DNA of 18,099 bases from Sedimentibacter sp. (GCA_029256005.1 JAQSYS010000009.1:1-18099), one strand, 5' to 3'. Numbered from the stretch's first letter, positions 7,938 to 15,679 are shown. Numbers and translations are program-made. The notes: generated from the sequence alone by a model not told the origin.

Positions 7938-8030
7938 CATTAAATTACTCATATTTTATGTGTATAAGTTAATAGGATTAATTATCCCTTATTTTCTTTC
8001 TGATTTTAAAATAATTAAACTTTAACTAAA

Positions 8031-9311
8031 CTACATTCCCATCAAATTAGGTAGGAATAATATTATTTCCGGTATATAAGTTATGAGGAATAATACTAAT
8101 AATGAAGCTACCAAATATGGAATAACTGACTTTGATATGTGCCCCAATGTAATTTTAGATATACCACATGCTACATAAAGGTTAACTCCAACTGGAGGAG
8201 TAATCATACCAATTGCAAGGTTAACTGTCATAACAACTCCAAGAGCAACAGGATCATATCCCAACTGAGTTGCAACCGGCAACATTATTGGTGTGAATAT
8301 ATAAAGTGCTGAAGGAGCATCCAAGAAGCATCCTGCAATAAGCAATATAATATTAACTAATAATAAGAATACATATTTGTTGCCTGATACTGACAATAAT
8401 GCATCACTTGCCATATCAGATATACCAGTTGTTGTACAGAACCATGCAAATAATCCTGCTGCAGCAACTATGAACATAACAACTGCTGAACCAACTGCTG
8501 ATTCTACCATTAAATCATGTAAATCTGAAATCTTTAATTTCTTATAAATGAACATTCCTACTAATATACCGTATACTGCTGAAACAGCTGCTGCTTCTGT
8601 AGGAGTAAAATAACCACCGTAGATACCGCCAAGTATTATAACAGGCATCATCAGTCCCCAGAATGCGTCCTTAAATGCAACCCATCTTTCCTTGCCTGAA
8701 GCCTTAGGCTGGGGTTTGATATCCATCTTTTTTACTACCAGCAAACTGGCAATTACCAAAGCAGCACCCATTAATAAACCAGGAACAATACCTGCCATGA
8801 ATATTTTACCTATTGAAACTCCAGCGATTGCACCATAAATAACGAATGGAATACTAGGAGGAATAATAACACCTATACCACCTGCTGTTGCCATCAAAGC
8901 AGAAGATGTTCCTCTGCTGTAACCAGCATTAATCATTGCAGGAATAATTATAACCCCTAAGGATGCAACGGTTGCTGGCCCTGAACCTGAAATTGCCGCA
9001 AAGAAGCAACAAGTTATAACCCCTACTATTGCGAGACCACCACGCTTATGTCCTACGAAGGCATTTGCCAAATTAATTAATTTTTCTGAAATACCTGCCT
9101 TTTCCATTGTGTTCCCTGCAAGCATGAAGAATGGAATAGCAAGAAGTGTAAATTTAGAAATGTTAGCATAAATCTGCATTGGAAACATATCCATAGGCAG
9201 TTCTGCAGCCATCATTGCTACTAACGATGATACTCCCAAGCTTAAAGCTATAGGAACATTCAATAATAACAAAACAGCAAAGGAAATAAATAATATTGCA
9301 GCTATACTCAT
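8031..9311 (-). CDS. dctM: TRAP transporter large permease subunit, DctM family
   Basis: The large membrane subunit (426 residues) of a tripartite ATP-independent periplasmic-type transporter. It carries the substrate with sodium or protons. The chain is a series of about a dozen hydrophobic segments. DctM-type features include PFFMLAGNTMEKAGIS, CCFFAAISGSGPATVASLG, MATAGGIGVIIPPSIPFVIYG, PTEAAAVSAVYG and VNLAIGMITPPVGVNLYVA; the glycine/proline-rich repeats are the elevator hairpins of the family. Translation starts one base after the dctQ stop and its GGAGG is inside dctQ, so the two are coupled. It belongs to the sigma-54-controlled dctPQM unit. The substrate cannot be read from this subunit, but the family carries carboxylates and related acids. 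Confidence 0.96.
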   Translation of the reverse strand: MSIAAILFISFAVLLLLNVPIALSLGVSSLVAMMAAELPMDMFPMQIYANISKFTLLAIPFFMLAGNTMEKAGISEKLINLANAFVGHKRGGLAIVGVITCCFFAAISGSGPATVASLGVIIIPAMINAGYSRGTSSALMATAGGIGVIIPPSIPFVIYGAIAGVSIGKIFMAGIVPGLLMGAALVIASLLVVKKMDIKPQPKASGKERWVAFKDAFWGLMMPVIILGGIYGGYFTPTEAAAVSAVYGILVGMFIYKKLKISDLHDLMVESAVGSAVVMFIVAAAGLFAWFCTTTGISDMASDALLSVSGNKYVFLLLVNIILLIAGCFLDAPSALYIFTPIMLPVATQLGYDPVALGVVMTVNLAIGMITPPVGVNLYVACGISKITLGHISKSVIPYLVASLLVLFLITYIPEIILFLPNLMGM

Positions 9312-9312
9312 G

Positions 9313-9786
9313 CTATTTTACCTCCTTTGATTGCTTTATAGAATTAAATGCCCACTGTGTAAATCTTAATAATATAAATATTGCGCCTATTGGAACGAAC
9401 GAACCAAATATAGCTTCTGGCCATCCTAATGATGGTGTTGTGATACCCATATTGATTTCGCTTTGAACCATATCAATTCCAAACTTTAATAAAAGCACTG
9501 AAAATACTACTGCTGTTAACCAAGTGAACATAACTACATACTTTTGATGTTTTTTAGGAAGTAAATCTGTCAATGCACTCAATCCTAAATGAGCTCCCCT
9601 TTTTGCAGCAACTGCTGCACCAAGCAATGTTATTAGAAGGAACATTGCTGTTGTAATTTCTTCCAAGAAAGACATTGACATTCCTAAAAACTTTCTTGAA
9701 ATTACATTTAAAACTGTTATAAACGTCATTATAGTCAAACCTGCAGACATGACATAATTTTCGATATTACTAAAAAATTTCTTCAA
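9313..9786 (-). CDS. dctQ: TRAP transporter small permease subunit, DctQ family
   Basis: The small membrane subunit (157 residues) that pairs with DctM. Four hydrophobic segments can be placed at about 12-30, 45-63, 85-103 and 125-143. The segment 1-2 region FLGMSMSFLEEITTAMFLLI carries the FxEE-type signature of DctQ proteins, followed by RGAHLGLSAL. Length is typical. CTACCTCC upstream of the CAT on the plus strand shows a GGAGG-type binding site. The gap to dctP contains a strong hairpin that probably lowers expression of dctQM relative to dctP. Confidence 0.93.
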   Translation of the reverse strand: MKKFFSNIENYVMSAGLTIMTFITVLNVISRKFLGMSMSFLEEITTAMFLLITLLGAAVAAKRGAHLGLSALTDLLPKKHQKYVVMFTWLTAVVFSVLLLKFGIDMVQSEINMGITTPSLGWPEAIFGSFVPIGAIFILLRFTQWAFNSIKQSKEVK

Positions 9787-9808
9787 ATCACTACCTCCAT
9801 TACTTTTT

Positions 9809-9853
9809 ATAAAATTTTCTAAGTCTTGTGAACAAGACTTAGAAAAATTTTAT
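9809..9853 (-). repeat. strong intercistronic hairpin between dctP and dctQ
   Basis: Perfect arms 9815-9828 and 9833-9846 (core TCTAAGTCTTG / CAAGACTTAGA) enclose a 4-nt loop (9829-9832). After a single bulged A the stem continues for about six more A-T pairs to 9809 and 9853. It begins about 10 bp after the dctP stop. On the minus strand the far arm is rich in T (AAAATTTTAT), so it can act as a leaky terminator or as a 3' stabiliser of the dctP message. Such elements often explain the excess of binding protein over permease. Confidence 0.8.
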
Positions 9854-9862
9854 CTATCTTTG

Positions 9863-10891
9863 TTATTTGAAGGCATCGATTAATTCTTTGCCCATAATTG
9901 GCTCATATTCAGTATATACAGATTGAACAGCTTCTTTGAATTTTGATTTTTGTTCATCTGTTAACTTGTTAACTTTCATGCCGCCATCAATAAATTCTTG
10001 TGTTTGTGTTTCTGCTTTTTCTCTATTAATCTGTCTTTGGTATTCGCATGCTTCTGCTGCTGCTTCTTTTATAAGTTTTTGATCTTCTGCACTGAAGCTT
10101 TCAAATTTAGCTTTATTCATACCAAAAATGATTGAATCATATGCATAGTCCCAAACTGTCATATATTCTTGTACTTCGTTAATTTTAGAAGATGAAATAA
10201 CGTCTGTTGGGTTTTCTTGTCCATCAATTGTTCCTTGTTGTAATGCTGTAAATACTTCACCAAAGTTCATTGCTATTGGGTCAGCGCCTAAAGCTTTATA
10301 AAGTGATATGAACATTTTGATTCCAGGAACTCTGATTTTTAATCCAGCCATATCAGCAGGTGATTCAATTGCCTTCTTGCTGTTTGTTAATTGTCTGAAT
10401 CCATTTTCACCAAATCCTAAACCTACGATATTTTTTTCAAGCAATATTTTATTAATAGCTTCTCCACCAGCTCCGCCAAGTACTTTATCAGCTGTTGCTG
10501 TATCGTTGATTAAGAATGGTAAGCTTATAACTCCAAATCTTTCATCCATTACTGAATAAATTATGTTAGAGTGGAATGTAATGTCTGTAGAACCTGACAT
10601 TAACATTTCAATACCCTTACTTTGGTTTCCACCTGACAACTGATCATTTGGATAAACCTTAACTTCAATTCTTCCATCTGTCTTTTCTGCTATTAATTCA
10701 CCGAATTTTTTAGCTCCAAGAGTCCAAGTAGATGTATCTGCTGTTGTTGTACTGAATTTTAAAGTTACTTTTTCTGCTGATGGCTTTCCACCTTGTTCAG
10801 GTGCTGGCTGTTCAGTTTTTGGTGCACATCCTGTTAAGCCTATGCTTAAAACCATTACTACTATTAGTATTAGGGATAAAACCTTTTTCAT
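9863..10891 (-). CDS. dctP: TRAP transporter substrate-binding lipoprotein, DctP family
   Basis: A 342-residue extracytoplasmic solute-binding protein. The N-terminus is a lipoprotein signal: positive MKK, a hydrophobic stretch, then lipobox LTGC with C22 as the lipidated residue, as expected in an organism without a classical periplasm. A low-complexity linker rich in P, E and G follows. The mature domain has the DctP hallmarks KIRVP with R187 (the arginine that normally holds a substrate carboxylate), PIAMNFGEVFTALQQGTIDGQENP with N227, and ESFSAEDQKLIKEAA. This favours an organic acid as substrate, but its identity cannot be predicted. An AGGAGG nine bases upstream of the ATG and a -24/-12 promoter precede it. 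It is the first gene of the transporter unit. Confidence 0.95.
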   Translation of the reverse strand: MKKVLSLILIVVMVLSIGLTGCAPKTEQPAPEQGGKPSAEKVTLKFSTTTADTSTWTLGAKKFGELIAEKTDGRIEVKVYPNDQLSGGNQSKGIEMLMSGSTDITFHSNIIYSVMDERFGVISLPFLINDTATADKVLGGAGGEAINKILLEKNIVGLGFGENGFRQLTNSKKAIESPADMAGLKIRVPGIKMFISLYKALGADPIAMNFGEVFTALQQGTIDGQENPTDVISSSKINEVQEYMTVWDYAYDSIIFGMNKAKFESFSAEDQKLIKEAAAEACEYQRQINREKAETQTQEFIDGGMKVNKLTDEQKSKFKEAVQSVYTEYEPIMGKELIDAFK

Positions 10892-10938
10892 TATTTATAT
10901 TCCTCCTAGAATAAAATTATTTAATTCATTTTTATACT

Positions 10939-10954
10939 TGCAATTGACATGCCA
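10939..10954 (-). promoter_or_regulatory. sigma-54 (-24/-12) promoter of dctPQM
   Basis: The minus strand reads TGGCAT-GTCAA-TTGCA (10954 to 10939), a full match to the sigma-54 consensus TGGCAY-N5-TTGCW, with GG and GC at the required spacing. Transcription should begin near 10928, leaving a leader of about 37 nt before the dctP ATG. A gene for a sigma-54-dependent activator lies immediately upstream. Confidence 0.88.
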
Positions 10955-11052
10955 AGTTTAGACACAACTTAAGAAAACCTTTTTATTTGAATTTAATTAA
11001 TTTATTATCAATGTTTAACTAGCAAGTCACTAATTGCTTTTTTATTGAGTGT

Positions 11053-11086
11053 TAATATTTTGAGCACCAAAATGCTCAAAATATTA
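11053..11086. promoter_or_regulatory. candidate upstream activator site (palindrome)
   Basis: Perfect 14-bp arms (11053-11066 and 11073-11086), core TTTTGAGCA / TGCTCAAAA, are separated by 6 bp. The centre is about 115 bp upstream of the -24 element, the usual distance for an enhancer site of a sigma-54 activator. The half-site word recurs upstream of set A. It also lies within 75 bp of the regulator stop codon, so a terminator role cannot be excluded, but no U-run follows it. Confidence 0.6.
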
Positions 11087-11113
11087 GCAATGCTTATTTT
11101 TTTAGCATTGCTA
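11085..11113 (-). terminator. hairpin just after the regulator gene
   Basis: Ten-bp arms TAGCAATGCT / AGCATTGCTA (11085-11094, 11104-11113) surround a 9-nt loop of almost only A on the minus strand. It starts about 10 bp after the regulator stop codon. The following minus-strand sequence ATATTTTG is a poor U-run and already belongs to the neighbouring palindrome. It could be a terminator or a second activator-binding repeat. Confidence 0.45.
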
Positions 11114-11123
11114 GCAAATATCA

Positions 11124-13070
11124 TTATTCTACTAAATTATATTTTTTCATCTTATTGTAAATTGTATTTCTAGTAACTTTCAGCATGTTTGCAGTAGTTG
11201 TAATATTACCGCCAGATATATTGAGCGCTCTTTCAATAGCTCTTTTTTCAATTACTTCAAGCGGTTCAATATCAATCTCAGACATCATATTAATATTTTT
11301 ATATTCCATCCCAGCATCACCTGGTAAATTTGATTTATAATTATCCTTATGCATGTTTTCAATAAATATATCATCTTGATCAATTATACTGCTATTGCAC
11401 AGGTTAACTGCTCTTTCCACAGTATTTTCCAGTTCCCTGATGTTTCCGGGCCAATTGTAACTCATTATTTTATTCATTGCAACAGGAGATATATCAATGA
11501 TTTCTTTATTCAGTTTCATACTAAGCTTGTTCATAAAATAAAGTATAAGCTCACTAATATCTTCCTTCCTTTCCCTTAAAGGCGGTAGATTTACATGAAG
11601 AACATTAATCCTGTAATATAAATCTTCTCTAAAGCCACCATTTCTGCATTGGTCATATAAATCCTTATTTGTTGCTGAAATAATTCTCACATCTAAATCA
11701 AAAACATGGTTGCCGCCTATTCTCGTAAGTTTTCTGTCTTGTATTACTCTCAGAAGTTTTACCTGCATATCAATAGGCATTTCACCTATTTCATCGAGAA
11801 ATATTGTTCCGCCGTCAGCAAGTTCAAATTTTCCCATTCTGCCTTTAATAGAAGCACCTGTAAATGATCCAGGCTCATATCCGAACAACTCAGATTCCAA
11901 AAGTTCTCTTGGAATTGCTCCGCAGTTAATTGAAACAAACGGCTGATTTCTCCTGTCACTATGGTTGTGAATTGATTGCGCAATAAGCTCTTTTCCTGTT
12001 CCGCTTTCACCGGTAATCAAGACGTTTGACATACTTTGAGCTGCAACTTTTGCCTTGCTAATACAATCTTGAATTTTAATGCTTGAACCGATAATATCGT
12101 CAAAGCTGAAATTCGCGTAAGAACCATTAAGCTCGTTTACCATCTTATTGACTCGTTTAATCTTTCTGAATGTGTCTACAACGGTTATAATATTGCCTTT
12201 TTCATCCTTAATAGGCACAGCAGTCTTGATAAAGTGAATTTTATCACCTGACCTTTTAGTCAATAAAAATTCTTTGTCAATGTAGCCTTTTCCGGTTTTT
12301 AAAACATCAAGTATAACTGGTTTGAAATCAACAACGTCAGAAATATGCTTCCCTAAAGAGTTTTCACGGTCAACGCACAATATTTCTGCACCAACCTGAT
12401 TCATATATGTAACAAATCCATCTTTGTCCACAGTTAAAACACCGTCAGTCATTGTTTCAACTATTGCACTTTCACATTTATTTTGTGCAATTATCTGCCT
12501 ATTAATTTTGTCAGCTTCGTATTCAATCGTAATTGCTTTTGCAGCAGCAGCAATCATCCCCAAAGAAAGGTAATTAACATTTACTTTTAATCCTATAACT
12601 GCCAATACACCAATCATTTCACCATTATAATAAATTGGAGCACTTAGCGTAGAATAATCATGATAGACTTTACAGTAATGTTCCTCTCCTGACAAATATA
12701 TTGGTCTATTTTCAAGAATTGAAGTACTCATTGCTGTATTCCCGTTAAATCTTTCAGTAATTCTGCCTCCAACCGGCAAATTAATAACTTGATTTAACAC
12801 CGAGCTATTTAACTTATTTTCCTTTAAAATATATCCGTTTTTATTGACTAAAAAAACAGATATAAACGAATCCATATACTTGCTGATGCTGCTTAATACG
12901 TTTTCAGTATGAATAATTAAATCTTTATTTTCAGTTAACAAGGTATTAAGGTCAAACGCAGAAATATTAAAAAAACACATGTTGCTATTAACATCTGTCT
13001 TTGAATTTTCGCATCTTGCCCAACCATTAACAACATAATCAGCATAGGATTTTGACATCATCTCTATCAT
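11124..13070 (-). CDS. sigma-54-dependent transcriptional activator, AcoR-like
   Basis: A bacterial enhancer-binding protein of 648 residues (numbering from the chosen ATG). Domains: GAF-like sensory region about 40-190; PAS about 203-303 (AIVETMTDGVLTVDKDG...); AAA+ domain about 320-560 with Walker A GESGTGKE (354-361), the sigma-54-contact loop GSFTGA (401-406), Walker B GGTIFLDE (421-428), and FREDLYYRINVLHVNLPPLRER carrying the arginine finger; and a Fis-type helix-turn-helix at the C-terminus (GGNITTTANMLKVTRNTIYNKMKKY). No phosphorylatable receiver domain is seen, so a small ligand bound by GAF or PAS probably controls it. A longer reading from a TTG at 13106 would add 12 residues. I reject it because GAGGAG lies 7 bp before the ATG at 13070 and the promoter -10 box overlaps that TTG. 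It likely drives dctPQM and possibly the lipoate complexes. Confidence 0.93.
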   Translation of the reverse strand: MIEMMSKSYADYVVNGWARCENSKTDVNSNMCFFNISAFDLNTLLTENKDLIIHTENVLSSISKYMDSFISVFLVNKNGYILKENKLNSSVLNQVINLPVGGRITERFNGNTAMSTSILENRPIYLSGEEHYCKVYHDYSTLSAPIYYNGEMIGVLAVIGLKVNVNYLSLGMIAAAAKAITIEYEADKINRQIIAQNKCESAIVETMTDGVLTVDKDGFVTYMNQVGAEILCVDRENSLGKHISDVVDFKPVILDVLKTGKGYIDKEFLLTKRSGDKIHFIKTAVPIKDEKGNIITVVDTFRKIKRVNKMVNELNGSYANFSFDDIIGSSIKIQDCISKAKVAAQSMSNVLITGESGTGKELIAQSIHNHSDRRNQPFVSINCGAIPRELLESELFGYEPGSFTGASIKGRMGKFELADGGTIFLDEIGEMPIDMQVKLLRVIQDRKLTRIGGNHVFDLDVRIISATNKDLYDQCRNGGFREDLYYRINVLHVNLPPLRERKEDISELILYFMNKLSMKLNKEIIDISPVAMNKIMSYNWPGNIRELENTVERAVNLCNSSIIDQDDIFIENMHKDNYKSNLPGDAGMEYKNINMMSEIDIEPLEVIEKRAIERALNISGGNITTTANMLKVTRNTIYNKMKKYNLVE

Positions 13071-13077
13071 TAGTTCA

Positions 13078-13083
13078 CTCCTC
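13078..13083 (-). promoter_or_regulatory. ribosome binding site that fixes the regulator start
   Basis: GAGGAG on the minus strand, 7 bp upstream of the ATG at 13070-13068. It shows that the in-frame TTG further upstream is not the start. Confidence 0.8.
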
Positions 13084-13108
13084 ACTAAAACATGCATATT
13101 GTGCAATT

Positions 13109-13137
13109 ATTATACACTGCTTTGATGCGAAAGTCAA
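13109..13137 (-). promoter_or_regulatory. sigma-A promoter of the activator gene
   Basis: The minus strand has -35 TTGACT (13137-13132), a 17-bp spacer, and a perfect -10 TATAAT (13114-13109). Transcription should start near 13102, about 31 nt before the ATG. The activator is therefore probably made independently of sigma-54, at a basal level. Confidence 0.8.
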
Positions 13138-13239
13138 TCAGGATAAAATTTATTTACTATATATAAAAACTTCTAAGATTTACACTTTTATGTTGTATCA
13201 TTTTTAAACGATATTATTTATTTAGCAACATAATTTTAA

Positions 13240-14118
13240 TTACTTTATTTCTATGCCCATTCTTTTTTCATAAATCTTCGCTATTGCACAATGATCTTCA
13301 TTCAGCTTGCCATCATTCTCCATCTCATTCATATATCCAAGGATCATTTTAGACATAGGAATTTCAATATTTAATTCTTCTGCAAGTTTAACTGCATTTT
13401 TTAAGTCTTTTTGATGTACAGCAATTCTTGCGCTTGCATCAAAATTTCTGCTAATAATTTTTGGTGCCTTTGAGTCAAGTACAGCACTGCCTGCAAATCC
13501 GTCTTTTATAGCATTGTATAATGTAGTGGGGTCAAGTCCTGCTTTTACAGCAAATGCCAAGGCTTCTCCTACTGCACCAATGTTACATCCCACTATCATA
13601 TTGTTAGCAAGCTTTGCTACTGCACCGCAGCCTGTGCTACCCATGTATGTTACAGCCTTTCCAATATAATGAAGCAATGTCTCCACTTCATCATATACAT
13701 CTTTGTCTCCACCACACATAATAGCTAGAGTTCCTGCAATTGCACCAGACTCACCTCCGCTGACCGGAGAATCTAATAAACTTATTCCAGCCTCCTTACA
13801 TTTAAGATACATTTCTCTGATTACGTTAGGAGATGTTGAACTCAAATCAACAATAATTATTTCTTTTCTCCCGGTATTTAATATTTGCTGTATGCTATTC
13901 TTTACTAAGTCATTAGTCGGAAGACAAAGAAATATAATATTACAGCTTTCAGCTATTGAATCTATATTGTCTGTTGATATGCCTCCATTTTCAATAAAAG
14001 CAACTTTTTTATCTTCTAAAACATCAAATCCTGTTACTGACAATTTTCCTTTTTTAACTAAATTAATAGCCATAGGCAAACCCATGATACCCATTCCAAT
14101 AAATCCTATTTTTTTCAT
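13240..14118 (-). CDS. beta-hydroxyacid dehydrogenase, tartronate semialdehyde reductase (GarR)-like
   Basis: A 292-residue member of the 3-hydroxyisobutyrate/beta-hydroxyacid dehydrogenase family. Seen: N-terminal dinucleotide motif GFIGMGIMGLPMA (5-17); D32 at the end of the second strand, which usually favours NAD(H); substrate motif DSPVSGGESGAIAGTL (116-131); catalytic lysine K169 in GCGAVAKLANN with N173. The C-terminal half (GFAGSAVLDSKAPKIISRNF and DHCAIAKIYEK) is closest, as I recall it, to 2-hydroxy-3-oxopropionate reductase GarR. The family reversibly oxidises the terminal or beta hydroxyl of small hydroxyacids. No glycerate kinase or tartronate-semialdehyde-forming enzyme is nearby, so the substrate is open. 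GGGAGG precedes the ATG. It lies between set B and the activator gene. A hairpin upstream may separate it from set B, and no strong promoter of its own is visible. Confidence 0.88.
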   Translation of the reverse strand: MKKIGFIGMGIMGLPMAINLVKKGKLSVTGFDVLEDKKVAFIENGGISTDNIDSIAESCNIIFLCLPTNDLVKNSIQQILNTGRKEIIIVDLSSTSPNVIREMYLKCKEAGISLLDSPVSGGESGAIAGTLAIMCGGDKDVYDEVETLLHYIGKAVTYMGSTGCGAVAKLANNMIVGCNIGAVGEALAFAVKAGLDPTTLYNAIKDGFAGSAVLDSKAPKIISRNFDASARIAVHQKDLKNAVKLAEELNIEIPMSKMILGYMNEMENDGKLNEDHCAIAKIYEKRMGIEIK

Positions 14119-14140
14119 TGTTCCTCCCTAAACATGAAGT

Positions 14141-14183
14141 AAAAGCTGGACTAAGGTTAATTTCCATTCTCCAAAGTTCAGCT
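14141..14183 (-). terminator. possible terminator after the set B operon
   Basis: On the minus strand an imperfect stem AGCTGAACTTTGG / CCTTAGTCCAGCT (14183-14171 with 14156-14144), with internal mismatches and a 14-nt loop, is followed by TTTTACTT. It starts about 18 bp after the E3 stop. It could end or reduce transcription before the GarR-like gene. Confidence 0.4.
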
Positions 14184-14201
14184 GTTGCTCCATAAAACAA
14201 A

Positions 14202-15599
14202 TTATTTGTTCGGTATATGAATAGCTCTTTTTTCAACTGCCAATGTGGCTTCTTTTATTGCCTCTGCAACAGTCGGATGTGCATGTATAGTAGCTATTAC
14301 CTCATCAATAGTTGCTTCCATTCCTATAGCTAATGCTAATTCACCTATGAGATCCGTTGCTCTAGGTCCAAGTATATGTGCACCCAAAATTTCTTTGTAT
14401 TTTTTGCCGGCAATGATTTTAATCATTCCGTCCTCTCCCATAATCATAGCCCTGCCATTAGCAGCTAGCGGGAATTTTCCTACTATATATTCTACTCCTT
14501 GAGCTTTTGCAGCTTCTTCAGTTAGTCCAACTGAAGCAAATTCAGGTTTTGTATAAACACATGAAGGATTTGTCTTACTGTCAAATACGCTGTTGTGACC
14601 TAATGCATTTTCAGCAGCAACCTCTCCTTGTGCAGATGCTATGTGGGCAAGCATTATTTGCCCAATACAGTCACCAACAGCATAGATACCAGAGATGTTA
14701 GTTTCCATTTTATCGTTTACTGTAATTCTACCTCTATCATTTAAAATACCTGCTTTTTCTAATCCTAATGCTTGCGTATTTGTTCTTCTGCCTATTGATA
14801 TTAAAGCATTTTCTCCTGTAAATACTTTTGTTGTTCCATCTTTCATCTGAACCGATACTTCAACATTGGCTCCTGCATCCTTGAATGACATAACCTTAGC
14901 GCTTGTATATATGTCTACGCCCTTCTTTGCAAGCTTTGCACGAATCATCTTTGTGAGCTCGCCATCCATCATCGGCAATATTTCATCGAGCATTTCAATT
15001 ATTGCAATTTTGCAACCAAAAGCACTGTATAATGTTGCAATTTCAACTCCGATTACTCCGCCTCCAACTATGACCATTGATTTTGGAATACTCTGAAGTT
15101 CCAGAGCTCCTGTTGAGTCAATGCATTGTTTTGAATCAATACCCGGAATAGGTGGTTTTGCCGGAACAGAACCTGTTGCAATAATATATTTGTCAGATTT
15201 AATTATTTCAGTTCCTTTAGAAGTTTTTACTTCAATTGTATCCTTAGAAATAAACGATGCTTCTCCGCTTATAACTTTAACTTTATTTGCAGCTAATAAT
15301 CCTTTTACTCCAGTTACCAATTGATTTGTAATTGCTCTTTTTCTTTCCTGAACCTTAGCAAAATCTACCTTGACGTCACTTGCTATGATACCGTATTTTG
15401 CACCTTCTATTGCTTCTTCATAAAGCTCAGCAGAATGAAGAAGTGCCTTTGTCGGAATACACCCTACGTTTAAGCATGTTCCGCCTAAATTCTCTTTTTC
15501 AACCAATGTAACTTCACTGCCTAGCTGTGCTGCTCTAATTGCAGCCACATAACCTCCGGGGCCTCCGCCTATTACAGTTACCTTAATTTTATCACTCAT
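14202..15599 (-). CDS. lpdA: E3: dihydrolipoamide dehydrogenase
   Basis: A flavoprotein (465 residues) that reoxidises the reduced lipoyl arm of E2 with NAD. All key elements are present: FAD motif GGGPGG (11-16), redox-active disulfide C42/C47 in GGTCLNVGCIP, NAD motif GGGVIGVE in the middle, FAD motif AVGDC, and the C-terminal His-Glu pair H441/E446 in HAHPTVAEA. There is no N-terminal lipoyl domain, unlike some acetoin-operon E3 proteins. It is the only E3 in the window and presumably serves set B and perhaps set A, which lacks one. GAGGAG precedes the ATG. The 80-bp gap from the E2 gene carries a hairpin. Confidence 0.96.
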   Translation of the reverse strand: MSDKIKVTVIGGGPGGYVAAIRAAQLGSEVTLVEKENLGGTCLNVGCIPTKALLHSAELYEEAIEGAKYGIIASDVKVDFAKVQERKRAITNQLVTGVKGLLAANKVKVISGEASFISKDTIEVKTSKGTEIIKSDKYIIATGSVPAKPPIPGIDSKQCIDSTGALELQSIPKSMVIVGGGVIGVEIATLYSAFGCKIAIIEMLDEILPMMDGELTKMIRAKLAKKGVDIYTSAKVMSFKDAGANVEVSVQMKDGTTKVFTGENALISIGRRTNTQALGLEKAGILNDRGRITVNDKMETNISGIYAVGDCIGQIMLAHIASAQGEVAAENALGHNSVFDSKTNPSCVYTKPEFASVGLTEEAAKAQGVEYIVGKFPLAANGRAMIMGEDGMIKIIAGKKYKEILGAHILGPRATDLIGELALAIGMEATIDEVIATIHAHPTVAEAIKEATLAVEKRAIHIPNK

Positions 15600-15621
15600 A
15601 ATTTCTCCTCAATGTATTAAA

Positions 15622-15657
15622 CCGCTATCCCCTACTGCATAGAGCTTGAGATAGCGG
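15622..15657 (-). repeat. GC-rich hairpin between E2 and E3 of set B
   Basis: Arms CCGCTATC (15622-15629) and GATAGCGG (15650-15657) are perfect over 8 bp, with a 20-nt loop. On the minus strand TTTAATAC follows. The arms are noticeably richer in G and C than the surrounding DNA. An mRNA-processing or partial-termination signal is possible; a simple terminator is less likely because E3 is needed with E2. Confidence 0.55.
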
Positions 15658-15679
15658 CGTATAATATATTTTATTTTAT

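Noticed and set aside
11853..11870. GSFTGA instead of GAFTGA in the activator, as a sign of loss of sigma-54 contact
   Set aside because: Ala to Ser at the second position is a tolerated variant in this family, and all other AAA+ motifs are intact.
11786..12010. 74-residue minus-strand open frame inside the activator gene
   Set aside because: It is another frame of the AAA+ domain; the main frame is continuous and complete, so there is no frameshift.
13071..13106. Longer start (TTG) for the activator gene
   Set aside because: The TTG overlaps the -10 box and lies upstream of the expected transcription start; a strong GAGGAG serves the ATG at 13070.
13703..14131. 142-residue plus-strand open frame opposite the GarR-like gene
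   Set aside because: Antisense to a conserved NAD-binding domain; composition follows from the opposite strand.
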